64,000 nucleotides of DNA, from the NCBI GenBank assembly GCA_019359175.1, contig JAHHHU010000005.1:124001-188000 (forward strand). Direction: 5' to 3'. Positions within the stretch are counted from its first letter, which is position 1, and every line of letters begins with the position of its first letter. The notes under the pieces were generated by a model. The model did no database searches, had not been told where the DNA came from, and was given only the letters and a program-made list of their open reading frames with translations. The translations under genes and the position numbers were made by a program. This document shows, one piece after another, positions 1 through 8,859 of the stretch. The stretch comes from Phormidium tanganyikae FI6-MK23. Its GTDB lineage: Bacteria > Cyanobacteriota > Cyanobacteriia > Leptolyngbyales > Leptolyngbyaceae.

Positions 1-361
1 CACTAAGCTGCAACACGCCGATATACCGCCCCGTCGAGTCATCCAACCGAATCAGACTTCCTTCTTCTAGCGGGGCGGCGACTTCTTCAGTCACCGATAA
101 CGTAATCGGAATCGACCACGGCAATCCATTTGCGAGGTGCATTTCTTCGACCACGCGATCGTAGTCTGCCTTTCTCATAAATCCGGTCAGGGGACTAAAT
201 CCACCGATCGCGATCAGTTGCAGATCAGAGACTGCTCGTTCATCCAATTGAACACGGGGCAGAAAATCGGCTTTCGAGAGAAATTCTTCGCGCTGAGTGC
301 CAGTAACAATGCGGTTAATTAGCTGTCCGCCGTGGGGTGCGATGCCGTCAGGGTGACTCAT
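1..361 (-). CDS. sat: Sulfate adenylyltransferase (ATP sulfurylase), N-terminal part, cut by window edge
   Basis: The first 120 residues are visible; the rest lies beyond base 1. The protein begins [17 protein letters not shown] and carries the family's [10 protein letters not shown] stretch near residue 53, typical of the N-terminal PUA-like domain of cyanobacterial ATP sulfurylase. The enzyme makes adenosine 5'-phosphosulfate from ATP and sulfate, the first step of assimilatory sulfate reduction in the cytoplasm. The start at 361 was chosen because it gives the conserved N-terminus. The catalytic HxxH motifs are not in view. Identification rests on recognised N-terminal sequence and is confident despite truncation. 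Confidence 0.9.
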   Translation of the reverse strand, partial: MSHPDGIAPHGGQLINRIVTGTQREEFLSKADFLPRVQLDERAVSDLQLIAIGGFSPLTGFMRKADYDRVVEEMHLANGLPWSIPITLSVTEEVAAPLEEGSLIRLDDSTGRYIGVLQLS

Positions 362-442
362 AAGGTAGGGAAATTGAAAAGGATAAACAACCGAATCCCG
401 ATCTAGAAGGCGGTCTTTATTGAGCGTAGCAGGATGTGAGCC

Positions 443-919
443 TTATGCGTTGCTAGACAAAAATGGAATTGGATCAGCGATCGGGTCTTGAATCGTTTCG
501 CCTTGCTGCTGTGCCCAATACTGACTGAGAAAATGAATTTGCCGCAGTCCAACGATCAGATTTAGTCCGGGAATGAACATCCACCAAACGATCAGGGGCT
601 TTTTCAAATTTGCTCGATCGTACAATTCATTCACATCACAGTACAGCCGAAATTGCACGATATAAATCCAAACCACTCCCAAGATCGAGAACCACCGAAA
701 CCCATCGGGAACATCCGGATCAAACACCGCCAACGCTTGCGGCAATGCTACACCCAACACGAATGGCAATAAACAAAGTGTGCCTGACCATCCTTTGCCG
801 TTATAGTTTCGCAACTCTTCTTGGATGATCCATTTGTAGTAGCCGTAGTAGAGCAATCCGGTGAGTCCTGAGAATAAAATAACTTTCCAGAGTGGGCGAG
901 GTTTACCGACGGGGGACAT
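443..919 (-). CDS. Small integral membrane protein of unknown function
   Basis: About 158 residues from the ATG at 919. An upstream TTG at 979 would add 20 residues but runs into the neighbouring decayed reading frame. Hydrophobic segments lie near residues 12-28 (LWKVILFSGLTGLLYYGYY region), 48-65, 75-92 and 110-125, so three or four membrane spans are likely. The protein is rich in Trp and Tyr and ends in a short polar tail. I do not recognise a named family with confidence; a DUF4234-like membrane protein is possible. No clear Shine-Dalgarno sequence precedes the chosen start. It is monocistronic in appearance. Confidence 0.6.
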   Translation of the reverse strand: MSPVGKPRPLWKVILFSGLTGLLYYGYYKWIIQEELRNYNGKGWSGTLCLLPFVLGVALPQALAVFDPDVPDGFRWFSILGVVWIYIVQFRLYCDVNELYDRANLKKPLIVWWMFIPGLNLIVGLRQIHFLSQYWAQQQGETIQDPIADPIPFLSSNA

Positions 920-953
920 AGTGCGATCATAGAAATGCTTTACATTCCTTAAT

Positions 954-1217
954 CTATTCGGTTTCCAGATCAAATACAATCTGATGCACAGTCTCAGGCA
1001 TCAACCGCCGCCCGATTTTGAGATATTCCTCAGCTTGGGTACGAGTGCTAGATTCAAGCAAAGCGATCGTCAAAATGAAAGCGTTGACGATCGCTTCCAA
1101 GCTCTCATCAACGAAACGCAATTCTAGCGCGAGCTATTGAGGAGGATGAACTCCAATCTGTATCCAAAACTGTCGCGATGTTTGAATAAAACCACTTGCA
1201 TGATTATCGTCATTCAT
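954..1217 (-). pseudogene. Small protein gene interrupted by an in-frame TAG
   Basis: Reading from the ATG at 1217 gives 27 residues (MNDDNHASGFIQTSRQFWIQ...) and then a TAG at 1134-1136. The same frame continues without a stop for another 59 residues to the TAG at 954-956, with protein-like composition (RFVDESLEAIVNAFILTIA, then RTQAEEYLKIGRRLMPETVH). The halves are in the same frame, so a single nonsense change could have split an 87-residue protein. I do not recognise the family. It could also be an unexpressed stretch. No good start codon serves the second half alone. Confidence 0.35.
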
Positions 1218-1239
1218 ATCCAAGCGATCCCGAGTCGCT

Positions 1240-1530
1240 CTACCCATTGGCGTTGTGCAACGAGTTCGCGGAGGAATTCGGAGACCATTGAGATTCTGTC
1301 ATCAAAACAGAATTAGCATACGTGAAAAGCTGCGCGAGTTCAGAAATCCCATCTAATTCTGCTTGTTCATCTGGTGTGATTAGTCCTAGTTTTTTGTGAT
1401 CGAGCAGTTCATCAGAACGGCTTTGTAATTCGCTTGTAAACTTGAAAATCTTCGCGCCATTGACGATCTCTAGCTTAATTCCACGCCCTAACCAGTGAGA
1501 CGGCTCAATCATCAGTTTTGGTATGAGCAT
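1240..1530 (-). CDS. Hypothetical protein, 96 aa
   Basis: A short soluble protein starting MLIPKLMIEPSHWLGRGIKL. The middle (DELLDHKKLGLITPDEQAELDGISELAQLF) is helical and acidic and resembles segments of small cyanobacterial proteins found near toxin-antitoxin loci, but I cannot assign a family. It lies just upstream, on the same strand, of the interrupted reading frame at 954-1217, so the two may once have formed a pair. No transmembrane or signal sequence is visible. Whether it is expressed is uncertain. Confidence 0.45.
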   Translation of the reverse strand: MLIPKLMIEPSHWLGRGIKLEIVNGAKIFKFTSELQSRSDELLDHKKLGLITPDEQAELDGISELAQLFTYANSVLMTESQWSPNSSANSLHNANG

Positions 1531-1665
1531 GGCTTTAGAGAGGGACGGACAACAAAATTATGTTAACGTCTTTCGTCTATCCAGATACAGGCAATCAACA
1601 CCTAAAGAATGACGATCACTTTAAGCCCTCCTGAACAACCCGGAACTGCGATCGCCCACCGAGAA

Positions 1666-2274
1666 TCAAGCCCGCGCTTTTCCCAAATACTTTTCTAAAT
1701 AGGGTGAAAACACCTCATAAATTAACGTGAACGGCTTGCCGTGATGCCAGAACAAATAGTGTCGTCCCCACAGCGGAGTCGAATAGCCAAACGCCGCCTC
1801 TAACGCTGCCGATCGACCATAATGTAAGCCTTTGATCTCGCGATACAATTCCATCCGCGATCGCGATAAATTCGCCCAAACTCCCTCTGAGCGGTTCTGC
1901 AAATACTCGTCAATATGGCTCGATTCCCACCAGGAAGTGGCATAGCCTAGCCGCTGACCGGAGGCAGTTTTGAGCCAAATTTGTCGCCGCAGACGACCGC
2001 CGGGAATTTGTTCGATCGCGCTTGGTGCGTTATCGGTTGCAAATCCGATCGGCGACATATCCAACACATCGACTTCGGTTGGTTCTCCGGTAAGAAGCTG
2101 TAAATGCCGAGTGGGAGAACCGTCTCCCAGCAGCATCATTTGCCAAGCGGGAGAGAGTTTGCTGTGGGGTAAACCTTGCTGGATTTCGAGTTCGCTGGCT
2201 TCCCAGATCGGATCGAGGCAATGCCAGGTGGTCGGTAGAATTGCAGTGTCAGTGGGTTGAAAGGTCGCGGTCAC
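1666..2274 (-). CDS. Chorismate lyase, cyanobacterial type
   Basis: A 202-residue protein matching the cyanobacterial chorismate pyruvate-lyase family (DUF98-like). It has the TRHLQLLTGEPTEVDVLDMS segment, a basic GRLRRQIWLKTASGQRLGYA strand pair and the C-terminal LWGRHYLFWHHGKPFTLIYE signature. Family members release pyruvate from chorismate to give 4-hydroxybenzoate, the ring precursor for plastoquinone in cyanobacteria. No signal peptide is present, so it is cytosolic. It stands alone, with a gap of about 180 bp separating it from the methyltransferase gene upstream. Function is assigned from family resemblance. Confidence 0.8.
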   Translation of the reverse strand: MTATFQPTDTAILPTTWHCLDPIWEASELEIQQGLPHSKLSPAWQMMLLGDGSPTRHLQLLTGEPTEVDVLDMSPIGFATDNAPSAIEQIPGGRLRRQIWLKTASGQRLGYATSWWESSHIDEYLQNRSEGVWANLSRSRMELYREIKGLHYGRSAALEAAFGYSTPLWGRHYLFWHHGKPFTLIYEVFSPYLEKYLGKARA

Positions 2275-2450
2275 GCTACTTTACATAAGTTAACTTTTCC
2301 TTATGATAACGCGGTCGGCGCGATCAATTAAGAGAATCGAACCTCACGTTCAAAATTTGCAATCCTGGTTGTTAGCCAAGTTGAGAATGAGGGAGAGATG
2401 GGAATTAGGAAGCGCCCAGCATTCTCCCCCTTCACCTCGATCGCATAATT

Positions 2451-3632
2451 TTACGGACTGAGCAAAATCAATTGCTGTGTTTGTAACGATCGCACTCGAT
2501 CGATTGAAATTGAAACCTGAGAGAGAATTTCTTTGACCGATCGGGTTTGATTGCCGTCGCAAGCTTTGAGAAATTCAAACTCATCTTCTGCCAAGTTAAT
2601 GATCTGGTAGTCGTAGTTAAACAAACAGCGGCTTTCCCAACCATCCATACAAGGACTACGCTCAGGAATTGCATTCAACAGGGCTTCGTCAGAACTCCAA
2701 TCTGATCGCGGTAATTCACCTCGCCCCAGGAAGAACTCGTAATGTGTTACCGACTCTGGATCGAGCAGTTCGATCAAGCGATATCTTTCTCGATCGCTTA
2801 AACTTTCTGCCCGCTCAATCAAATCGGGATGATTGAACAACCGCTCTGCTTCCCACTGACGCGGATTAGAAAAGCCCAAAAACTTTAATCCCGACGCATC
2901 AATCAACTCAAACAAAGTTTGAATGTTGTAATCGACTTCGCGCGGATGCACATACATATCCGCGAAACATTCATCTCTCGTATTTTCCATTGACCAGCGT
3001 TCTTGTTCTCGTCGCACTAATCGATTGTTTGGAGGCAATGAGGCGAAGATTTGTCGTCCGATCGCAACTCCTTCTCGATAGTTTGAGCGATCAGATTGTA
3101 AAAGCGCGATCGCTTCTTGCATCAGTTGAATCTCATGCCGTCCCAACTCCGAATACACAAAGATGTGCATCAATCCACCGGGCGCGAGTTTGGTCGAGAG
3201 AGACTGAATGCCGCGAATCGGATCGGGCAAATGATGCAGCACACCGACGCAGTTGATCAAGTCAAACTGTCCTGACAATTGATCCGCATCGTACAGGCTG
3301 AGATGATGAAAATCGACGCGATCGGCTCCCGATCGTTGACAGCGTTCTCGCGCCACGGCAAGCGCTCCCGAACTCAAATCGATTCCCGTCACCTGCGCTT
3401 TAGAATTCAAATGCACTAGATATTCAGTTCCGACACCCGTTCCACACCCTGCATCGAGAATCCGGACATCTTGGCGTTTTGGTTTTTGTCCAGTGCAAAA
3501 GCTATAAGCTGCAAGCCAGTTCCAGCGCCAGTTATAACCGGGGGGCGGCTCATCTAACAGAGGCTCAGGCGGAAAAGGGTAAGTATTATAAAGCGCAGCC
3601 ACCGCCGCACTGATCGTTTGAGGGTCTGACAT
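2451..3632 (-). CDS. Class I SAM-dependent methyltransferase
   Basis: 393 residues. The N-terminal half is a Rossmann methyltransferase domain: motif I ILDAGCGTGVGTEYLVHL near residues 58-75, an acidic residue at the end of the second strand (VTGIDLSSGA) and motif IV INCVGVLHHLPDP near residue 130. The C-terminal half (from about 190) has Tyr/Asp-rich stretches such as YVHPREVDYNIQTLFELI and an extra domain often found in cyanobacterial methyltransferases of unknown substrate. No signal peptide. Neighbours do not form an obvious pathway, so the substrate cannot be deduced. The start gives a compact N-terminus (MSDPQTISAAVAALYNTYPF), common in this family. Confidence 0.8.
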   Translation of the reverse strand: MSDPQTISAAVAALYNTYPFPPEPLLDEPPPGYNWRWNWLAAYSFCTGQKPKRQDVRILDAGCGTGVGTEYLVHLNSKAQVTGIDLSSGALAVARERCQRSGADRVDFHHLSLYDADQLSGQFDLINCVGVLHHLPDPIRGIQSLSTKLAPGGLMHIFVYSELGRHEIQLMQEAIALLQSDRSNYREGVAIGRQIFASLPPNNRLVRREQERWSMENTRDECFADMYVHPREVDYNIQTLFELIDASGLKFLGFSNPRQWEAERLFNHPDLIERAESLSDRERYRLIELLDPESVTHYEFFLGRGELPRSDWSSDEALLNAIPERSPCMDGWESRCLFNYDYQIINLAEDEFEFLKACDGNQTRSVKEILSQVSISIDRVRSLQTQQLILLSP

Positions 3633-3776
3633 GGTTCACGAGAAATTACAGCAAGCCGATATAGATCTAGTGTCTCATCCGATGGGCAACTGTAGACGGG
3701 AAACCGTCCTGTCGCGGATCGATCGAGATTTGCCACAATGGATTTAAGCTGAACCGATCAGGCTACACAAAAAATC

Positions 3777-4100
3777 ATGGATAACAATAATTGGATCTCG
3801 CAATTGCTCATGCTCGGTGTGGGGACGACTTCTCTAGTGGCTGAAAAGCTCAAGGAAGTTGGCGATCAGTGGGTGAAAGACGGCAAGCTGAATCCCGACC
3901 AGGCAAAGGGCTTTGTTGATGATTTGATGGATCAACTAAAAACTGAACAAGGCGGGTTTGAAGCGCAGATGCAGCGGCAGCTTCGCAATATGCTGATGGA
4001 TCTCGGTGTGCCGCGCCAAGCCGAAATGGACGAACTGCGGGGACGGCTCGATCGACTAGAACGCCAGCTTCGTGATTTAGAAAATAAGCTCTGGAAGTAA
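3777..4100 (+). CDS. Phasin-family-like coiled-coil protein
   Basis: 107 residues: a short hydrophobic N-terminus (WISQLLMLGVGTTSLVAEKL), a charged helical middle and a C-terminal leucine-heptad coiled coil (LRGRLDRLERQLRDLENKL). The layout matches the PhaF/PhaI-type, granule-associated phasin-like proteins of bacteria, which coat storage granules or act as chaperone-like adaptors. No PHA synthesis gene is in the window, so a role in polyhydroxyalkanoate storage is only a family-based guess. It precedes the FKBP gene by 45 bp on the same strand and may be co-transcribed with it. Confidence 0.6.
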   Translation: MDNNNWISQLLMLGVGTTSLVAEKLKEVGDQWVKDGKLNPDQAKGFVDDLMDQLKTEQGGFEAQMQRQLRNMLMDLGVPRQAEMDELRGRLDRLERQLRDLENKLWK

Positions 4101-4145
4101 AGATTCAATGTCAAAATTGAAAAGCACATTCGAGAGGACTGATCG

Positions 4146-4676
4146 ATGAGAGAGATTTTGATCAGCTTTGGGGTAATGGCGGCGTGCGTCGTGCTGCTGA
4201 TTGTGGCACAGGTTACGGGAGGTTCTCGTGATAGTGCGATCGCTGCTAATTTGCCGCAAACCGAAGCTGCTCCTGTTGTTCAAGTGGCGCAAGCTGCGGA
4301 TCTTAAACCTATGACGACTCCAAATCCTGAGAAAAAAGATGCAGTTACGACTCCTTCGGGCTTGAAATATACCGAAGTAGTTGAGGGAACGGGCGCTTCG
4401 CCTAAGTCCGGTCAAGTCGTGACGGTGCATTATACGGGCACGTTAACTGATGGCACGAAGTTTGATAGTTCGCGCGATCGAGGTCAGCCGTTTAAGTTCA
4501 AGATTGGCGTGGGTCAAGTGATTAAGGGCTGGGATGAAGGGGTCGGCACAATGAAGGTCGGCGGTCGGCGGATGCTGGAGATTCCGGCAGAGTTGGGATA
4601 TGGCAGTCGTGGGATTGGCCCGATTCCGCCAAATTCGACGCTGTTGTTTGATGTGGAATTGATCAAAGTTGGCTAG
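4146..4676 (+). CDS. Exported FKBP-type peptidyl-prolyl cis-trans isomerase
   Basis: 176 residues. The first 30 residues form a hydrophobic anchor or signal (ISFGVMAACVVLLIVAQVTG), followed by a linker to about residue 60 and one complete FKBP domain. Family signatures are visible: VTVHYTGTLTDGTKFDSSRD, FKIGVGQVIKGWDEGVGTMK, the RRMLEIPAELGYG segment and the closing NSTLLFDVELIKV strand. The enzyme accelerates proline isomerisation during folding, here outside the cytoplasm (periplasm or thylakoid lumen). An AGAGGACTGATCG stretch before the ATG contains a GAGGA ribosome-binding site. A terminator-like hairpin follows 200 bp downstream, after a palindromic repeat. Confidence 0.9.
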   Translation: MREILISFGVMAACVVLLIVAQVTGGSRDSAIAANLPQTEAAPVVQVAQAADLKPMTTPNPEKKDAVTTPSGLKYTEVVEGTGASPKSGQVVTVHYTGTLTDGTKFDSSRDRGQPFKFKIGVGQVIKGWDEGVGTMKVGGRRMLEIPAELGYGSRGIGPIPPNSTLLFDVELIKVG

Positions 4677-4698
4677 TTGAAATTTGGCATCAGTGCAA

Positions 4699-4847
4699 TG
4701 AGTTCTTTCGCTTCGTCTGTGAATTTGGGAAGCCCCCTAAATCCCCCATTCTGGGGGACTTCAAGCCAAGATTTCGCTCCTCAAAGTCCCCTAGAATGGG
4801 GGATTTAGGGGGCAGAAGCCGACCCCAACGAAGCAAAAGAACTCATC
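4699..4847. repeat. Palindromic repeat element, intergenic copy 1
   Basis: The core has two back-to-back hairpins: CCCCCTAAATCCCCC..GGGGGACTT and, about 30 bp on, AAGTCCCC..GGGGGATTTAGGGGG, so the whole can also fold as one long stem. In this copy an outer inverted repeat is also visible: 4699-4716 pairs with 4830-4847 with one mismatch. The tail GCAGAAGCCGA...CAACGAAG is shared with other copies at 34.5, 38.3 and 24.0 kb. No coding capacity is expected here. It sits between convergent genes (FKBP and a response regulator). Confidence 0.85.
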
Positions 4848-4874
4848 AACGAATACAAAATCGATCAACTTTTC

Positions 4875-4911
4875 AAGCTCTCCAGCTTTAGGATTGGAGA
4901 GCTTATTTTTT
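4875..4911 (+). terminator. Rho-independent terminator-like hairpin
   Basis: AAGCTCTCCA at 4875-4884 pairs perfectly with TGGAGAGCTT at 4895-4904 around a 10-nt loop, followed by A and six Ts. Orientation suits transcripts coming from the FKBP gene; it also lies 12 bp beyond the end of the convergent response-regulator gene. Confidence 0.7.
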
Positions 4912-4922
4912 CGACTCCAATT

Positions 4923-5366
4923 CTAAAGCGCAATCTGAGGCTTTTCGTTCAACGTGAGCCAATGAACATTTAACGTATCCAAAATGCTCACCAAATCATC
5001 AAAGCTGACGGGCTTAACAATGTAAGCATTTGCCCCCAAATCGTAACTTTGGTTGACATCTACGTATTCTCTAGAAGTCGTCAACATCACCACTGGAATC
5101 CGTTTTAATCCAGGTTGTTGGCGCAACCATGCGAGGACTTCAGCTCCCGATCGACGAGGCAATTTCAAATCGAGCAAAATTAACGCCGGAAGCGGGTATT
5201 GTACTCGATCGTTGTACGGTGCTTCTCCTGAGAGGTAGGCGATCGCTTTTTCTCCGTCACTCACTGCGTATAAGGGGGCAGAGATCTGAGCTTTGCGGAA
5301 AGCGCGTTGGGTCAGTACAACGTCTTTTGGGTTGTCTTCGACGAGCAGGATCGGAGTCAGTTCCAT
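4923..5366 (-). CDS. Single-domain response regulator (Rcp1-like)
   Basis: 147 residues forming only a receiver domain. The acidic pocket is VEDNPKD near residues 9-15, the phospho-accepting Asp is in LILLDLKLPRRSG, the switch Thr is in VVMLTTSRE and the conserved Lys is in YIVKPVSF. There is no output domain, as in CheY/Rcp1-type regulators that pair with cyanobacterial hybrid or phytochrome-like kinases. It lies 6 bp downstream of another receiver gene, which overlaps the kinase gene, so all three probably form one operon and one phosphorelay. The output partner is unknown. Confidence 0.85.
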   Translation of the reverse strand: MELTPILLVEDNPKDVVLTQRAFRKAQISAPLYAVSDGEKAIAYLSGEAPYNDRVQYPLPALILLDLKLPRRSGAEVLAWLRQQPGLKRIPVVMLTTSREYVDVNQSYDLGANAYIVKPVSFDDLVSILDTLNVHWLTLNEKPQIAL

Positions 5367-5372
5367 TGATCT

Positions 5373-5963
5373 TTAAGAAATAGAGTCGGTGGGCGCTGCG
5401 TTTAGGGCTTGAATGATCTGAGTGGCTTGTTGAGCGCGATCGTGGATCTGCTGCAAGTCGGTTTGTTCGGACTGAGGGCGAGATTGATCCGTGAGTAGGC
5501 GTGAGCTAACTTCTTGAATGGTGTGTAAGGCTTGGTGCAAATCCTCAAAACGAATGCTTCTATAGTGTTGTAGTTCAGCGCGAGTTTTGGCGTTGTTGAG
5601 CGCTCGACTCACTGCGCCCGGAAGACGAGTATAGCGATCTGATCTTTTCAAGATGTAGTCATCGAGTCCAAGTTTCATCGCTTCGACCGCGATTTCTTCT
5701 GTCCCCGTATCGGTAAACATAACAACTGGAATATTAGAATCGCGCTCTTTTACGGCAAGCAGAACATCCAGTCCGGTTGTCCAACGGATTTGGAAATCGG
5801 TAATCACGACATCAAAGTTTTGCTCGCGGATGGTTCGATTTAAGCTGCCTTGATCTAAGATTTCTAGAACTTGCAGTGACGAGAATGCGGGCTGGAGAGC
5901 GCGAATGGCTAAAGCGCGATCACCAGGATTGTCATCGATCAAGAGAATGCGAATCGGTGTCAT
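5373..5963 (-). CDS. Response regulator with C-terminal helical extension
   Basis: 196 residues. The receiver domain covers about residues 1-125: acidic pairs in LLIDDNPGDR, the phospho-accepting Asp in VVITDFQI, Thr/Ser position in VVMFTDTGTEE and Lys in YILKRSD. The remaining 70 residues are polar and helical (YRSIRFEDLHQALHTIQ, then SEQTDLQQIHDRAQQATQII), with no DNA-binding fold visible. Its start overlaps the 3' end of the kinase gene by 32 bp, so translation is probably coupled. It is the middle gene of a kinase-regulator-regulator operon. Confidence 0.85.
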   Translation of the reverse strand: MTPIRILLIDDNPGDRALAIRALQPAFSSLQVLEILDQGSLNRTIREQNFDVVITDFQIRWTTGLDVLLAVKERDSNIPVVMFTDTGTEEIAVEAMKLGLDDYILKRSDRYTRLPGAVSRALNNAKTRAELQHYRSIRFEDLHQALHTIQEVSSRLLTDQSRPQSEQTDLQQIHDRAQQATQIIQALNAAPTDSIS

Positions 5964-8127
5964 TGCTTAAATCGTTGCTCAAATTATTGGGTTCAACGAT
6001 CGGCAACGCAATCCAAAAATGGCTGCCGTGACCGAGTTGAGACTCTAGCCCAACTTGCCCACCCATGCGATCGAGTCCTTTACGAACAATGGCTAACCCA
6101 ATGCCCGTTCCTGGAAATGCCTCAACGCCATGCAGCCGTTCAAATACCCGAAATATGCGATCGTGATATTTGGAAGCGATGCCGATTCCATTGTCTACAA
6201 ATGATAAGCTTACCGAATTCTTCTCAATGTGAGCAGAGATTTCTACGATCGGTTGTTTGTCAGGTTCAACAAATTTAATTGCATTGCTGATTAAGTTGAC
6301 AATGACCTGAATGAGAGTTGATCGATGAGCCATTACCGATGGCAGATTCGATGGAACATTGACGATCGCTTGTCGATCTTGAAGGGTCGCGCTTAATTGC
6401 TGTAAAGCTGTCCCAATCACATCATTGAGATCCACAGGTTGTAGCTGAATCTGAGTTCTACTTAAGCGACTGTAGGCGAGTAGATCATTGATCAAACCAT
6501 CCATCTGTACCGCGCTTTCAGAGATGCTTTCGATGTATGAGGCTGCAACTTCATCGAGTCGATCGCCGTAGTCTTCTTCGAGCGCTTGAGAAAATCCCTG
6601 CATGATTCGCAGCGGAGCGCGTAAATCGTGTGAAACGGTGTAGCTAAAAGCTTCTAGCTCTTGATTCGTTTCTGTCAGTTCTGCGGTTCGCTGTTCGATG
6701 CGTTGCTCCAAGGTGTCATTCAATTGCTGTAAAGCGAATTCGGTGGATTTACGATCGCTAATGTCCTGAATCACAGAAACAAAATACTTTGGAGTTCCAT
6801 CCGATTCGCGCACCAGTGCTACGGTGAGATTGATCCATACGATCGAGCGATCTTTGCGAATGTAGCGTTTTTCCATTGAATAGGTTTGGATCTCATCCGC
6901 CAACATTTGCTGCACGTACTTCATATCGATGTTTAGGTCATCTGGATGCGTAATGTCTTGAAAGGTCAGTCCGCGCAATTCTTCACAAGGGTAGCCAACA
7001 ATCTCACAAAGCTTCTGATTCGTTTGCAACCAAGCCCCCGTCGGAGAAACCTGAGCAATCCCGACCGCAGCTTGATTAAAGGTAGATTTGAATTGTTGCT
7101 CACTCTCGCGCAGGTCTGCTTCAGTCTGGTGTTGAGCAGTGATATCTTCAACAAAAATCAGAGTCCCGCTTACCTCTGCCGATCCATCTCGCCACGGTTG
7201 TATTTCCCAGCGCAAAAATTGTTCAGTTCCATCCGGCAACACATAACGATCGCTGTGAGATTTTGCGCTCTCTCCTGCAAGTCCTCGTTGATGTACCGCT
7301 TTCCACTGTTCTGAAAGGTTAGGAAAAATTTCGTAGTGCGATCGTCCTAACACCGACTCGATCGAGCCAAGTCGGTAATCATCAATCCAGCGCTGACTGA
7401 CTGCAACATAGCGCATTGCTTTATCAAACATTGCAACTCTAGCGGGTGCATATTTGACAAATAGCTGAAGTCTCTCTTCGCGTTCTCTCAGGCTCAGTTC
7501 TGATAGATTTTGCTCATTTTCATAGCGTCTGAACCCGGTTGCAATCAGTCCCAATAAAAGAAAGTTGATGCCTGTCGCGAATGTAAATGTGATTAATGCT
7601 GCGCTTGAGCTTTGTTGCAAATCTCTTGTCCGCTGCTGCAATTGTTCATTTTCTTGTGCTTCGATCGCGCTAATTTGCCGCCGAATGTCATCCATGACCT
7701 GCTTTCCGCGATCGGACTGCACAATCTGTAAAGCTGCATTCAAGCCCTGAGTCCGCCGCACTTGAATCGTTTGATCTAATTCTGTCAGCTTGACTGCAAT
7801 AGAGCGATCGAGCGTTTCAAATTGTTGTGAGTTTGTAAAACTTTGCAGCCTTTGAATCCGCTGATTGATTTCAATAATCGCGCGACTGTAAGGCTCTAAA
7901 TACTGCTCTTGTCCAGTTAATAAATAGCCGCGCTGTCCGGTTTCTGCGTCTTTCAGCGTCGAAAGAGTCGCTTCAAGCTCTGCCATCACCTGATGACTCT
8001 GGCTAATCGATCGCTCGTTTTCGCTCAACTTGAGAATATTCCGATAAGAAACCACCGCATTTAGCAACAACAGCAGCAGCGTTAGCCCAAAGCCTAAATT
8101 CAGTTGCCGAGAAAGCGATCGTTTCAT
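5932..8127 (-). CDS. Sensor histidine kinase, CHASE3-PAS-PAS-HisKA-HATPase
   Basis: 731 residues from the ATG at 8127 (MKRSLSRQLNLGFG); an upstream start would add seven residues. Order: membrane span about 10-30, extracytoplasmic CHASE3 domain about 35-175 (DAETGQRGYLLTGQEQYL signature), second span about 180-200, PAS about 225-335, PAS-PAC about 345-465, dimerisation helix with phospho-accepting His500 in SYTVSHDLRAPLR, then the ATPase with NLISNAIKF, VDNGIGI and GTGIGLAIV. It should autophosphorylate and pass phosphate to the two overlapping or adjacent receivers downstream. CHASE3 ligands are generally unknown, so the stimulus cannot be named. Confidence 0.92.
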   Translation of the reverse strand: MKRSLSRQLNLGFGLTLLLLLLNAVVSYRNILKLSENERSISQSHQVMAELEATLSTLKDAETGQRGYLLTGQEQYLEPYSRAIIEINQRIQRLQSFTNSQQFETLDRSIAVKLTELDQTIQVRRTQGLNAALQIVQSDRGKQVMDDIRRQISAIEAQENEQLQQRTRDLQQSSSAALITFTFATGINFLLLGLIATGFRRYENEQNLSELSLREREERLQLFVKYAPARVAMFDKAMRYVAVSQRWIDDYRLGSIESVLGRSHYEIFPNLSEQWKAVHQRGLAGESAKSHSDRYVLPDGTEQFLRWEIQPWRDGSAEVSGTLIFVEDITAQHQTEADLRESEQQFKSTFNQAAVGIAQVSPTGAWLQTNQKLCEIVGYPCEELRGLTFQDITHPDDLNIDMKYVQQMLADEIQTYSMEKRYIRKDRSIVWINLTVALVRESDGTPKYFVSVIQDISDRKSTEFALQQLNDTLEQRIEQRTAELTETNQELEAFSYTVSHDLRAPLRIMQGFSQALEEDYGDRLDEVAASYIESISESAVQMDGLINDLLAYSRLSRTQIQLQPVDLNDVIGTALQQLSATLQDRQAIVNVPSNLPSVMAHRSTLIQVIVNLISNAIKFVEPDKQPIVEISAHIEKNSVSLSFVDNGIGIASKYHDRIFRVFERLHGVEAFPGTGIGLAIVRKGLDRMGGQVGLESQLGHGSHFWIALPIVEPNNLSNDLSNDTDSHSLDR

Positions 8128-8183
8128 GAGTCCAGAACACAGCACCACAGAAAAGGTAGTGCAAAACGCTGGATCAATTCAAC

Positions 8184-8663
8184 CTAACGCGATCGCCAAA
8201 CCTCTCGAACGACTTGACGCACGACTTCAAACGGTTGACTACCCGGCAGCGGAATCGCCTCATTTGAGAATACATAGTAGATTTCACCCGCATCGCTCAC
8301 CTCAAAATTGGCATCATATTCCCGCGCCCACAAATCAAGATGGCGACGAGCAATTTCAGGTTCGAGCCGAGTCGCTCTCGAAAAATCGAGTAAAGAAATT
8401 CGTCCTTGCTGAACGTGCAGCAGTTGGAAAAATCGATCGCGAACCGCGTGACGACTAGCCTTAGAGCTTGTATACAGCAGCAATCCCCCGATCGCGCTCG
8501 GTGTCAATCCGAAAAACACCAGCAAAATCAGTAAAAGCGTCACTGCCCACACCGGAGGTTGCAGCGCCAAAATCGACAAAGAAAGCGCGATCGACACGAC
8601 TCCACCGCCGCAGAGAAAGACACTCCCTAAAACTTTACTTGCCGCGCTCCAGAACCGATTCAT
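8184..8663 (-). CDS. Membrane protein of unknown function, 159 aa
   Basis: Two hydrophobic segments (residues 12-34, GSVFLCGGGVVSIALSLSIL; about 38-62, WAVTLLLILLVFFGLTPSAI) are followed by a soluble C-terminal half with a winged-helix-like pattern (LLDFSRATRLEPEIARRHLDLWAREY) and a short strand EIYYVFSNE. This resembles a recurrent cyanobacterial two-span protein of unknown role. It is located upstream of the histidine kinase gene in the same orientation, 56 bp away, so the two may be co-transcribed. I do not assign a function. Confidence 0.65.
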   Translation of the reverse strand: MNRFWSAASKVLGSVFLCGGGVVSIALSLSILALQPPVWAVTLLLILLVFFGLTPSAIGGLLLYTSSKASRHAVRDRFFQLLHVQQGRISLLDFSRATRLEPEIARRHLDLWAREYDANFEVSDAGEIYYVFSNEAIPLPGSQPFEVVRQVVREVWRSR

Positions 8664-8859
8664 GCGTGCCTCCGGGAAGAAATTCGATCGCGTTACTCAT
8701 AGACTAACTTGTTTTTTCTTGATCGTTTCGGACGGTTTTCCGAAACTTGAACTGTGACACAACTTCATGCCTCTATCTCCGAAAGTAGATAGCTGAAACC
8801 CTCCTCTTTAAGTTAGTTTAGGAGACGGAACCTCGTCTCAATTTCTTAAAATTACTTCT

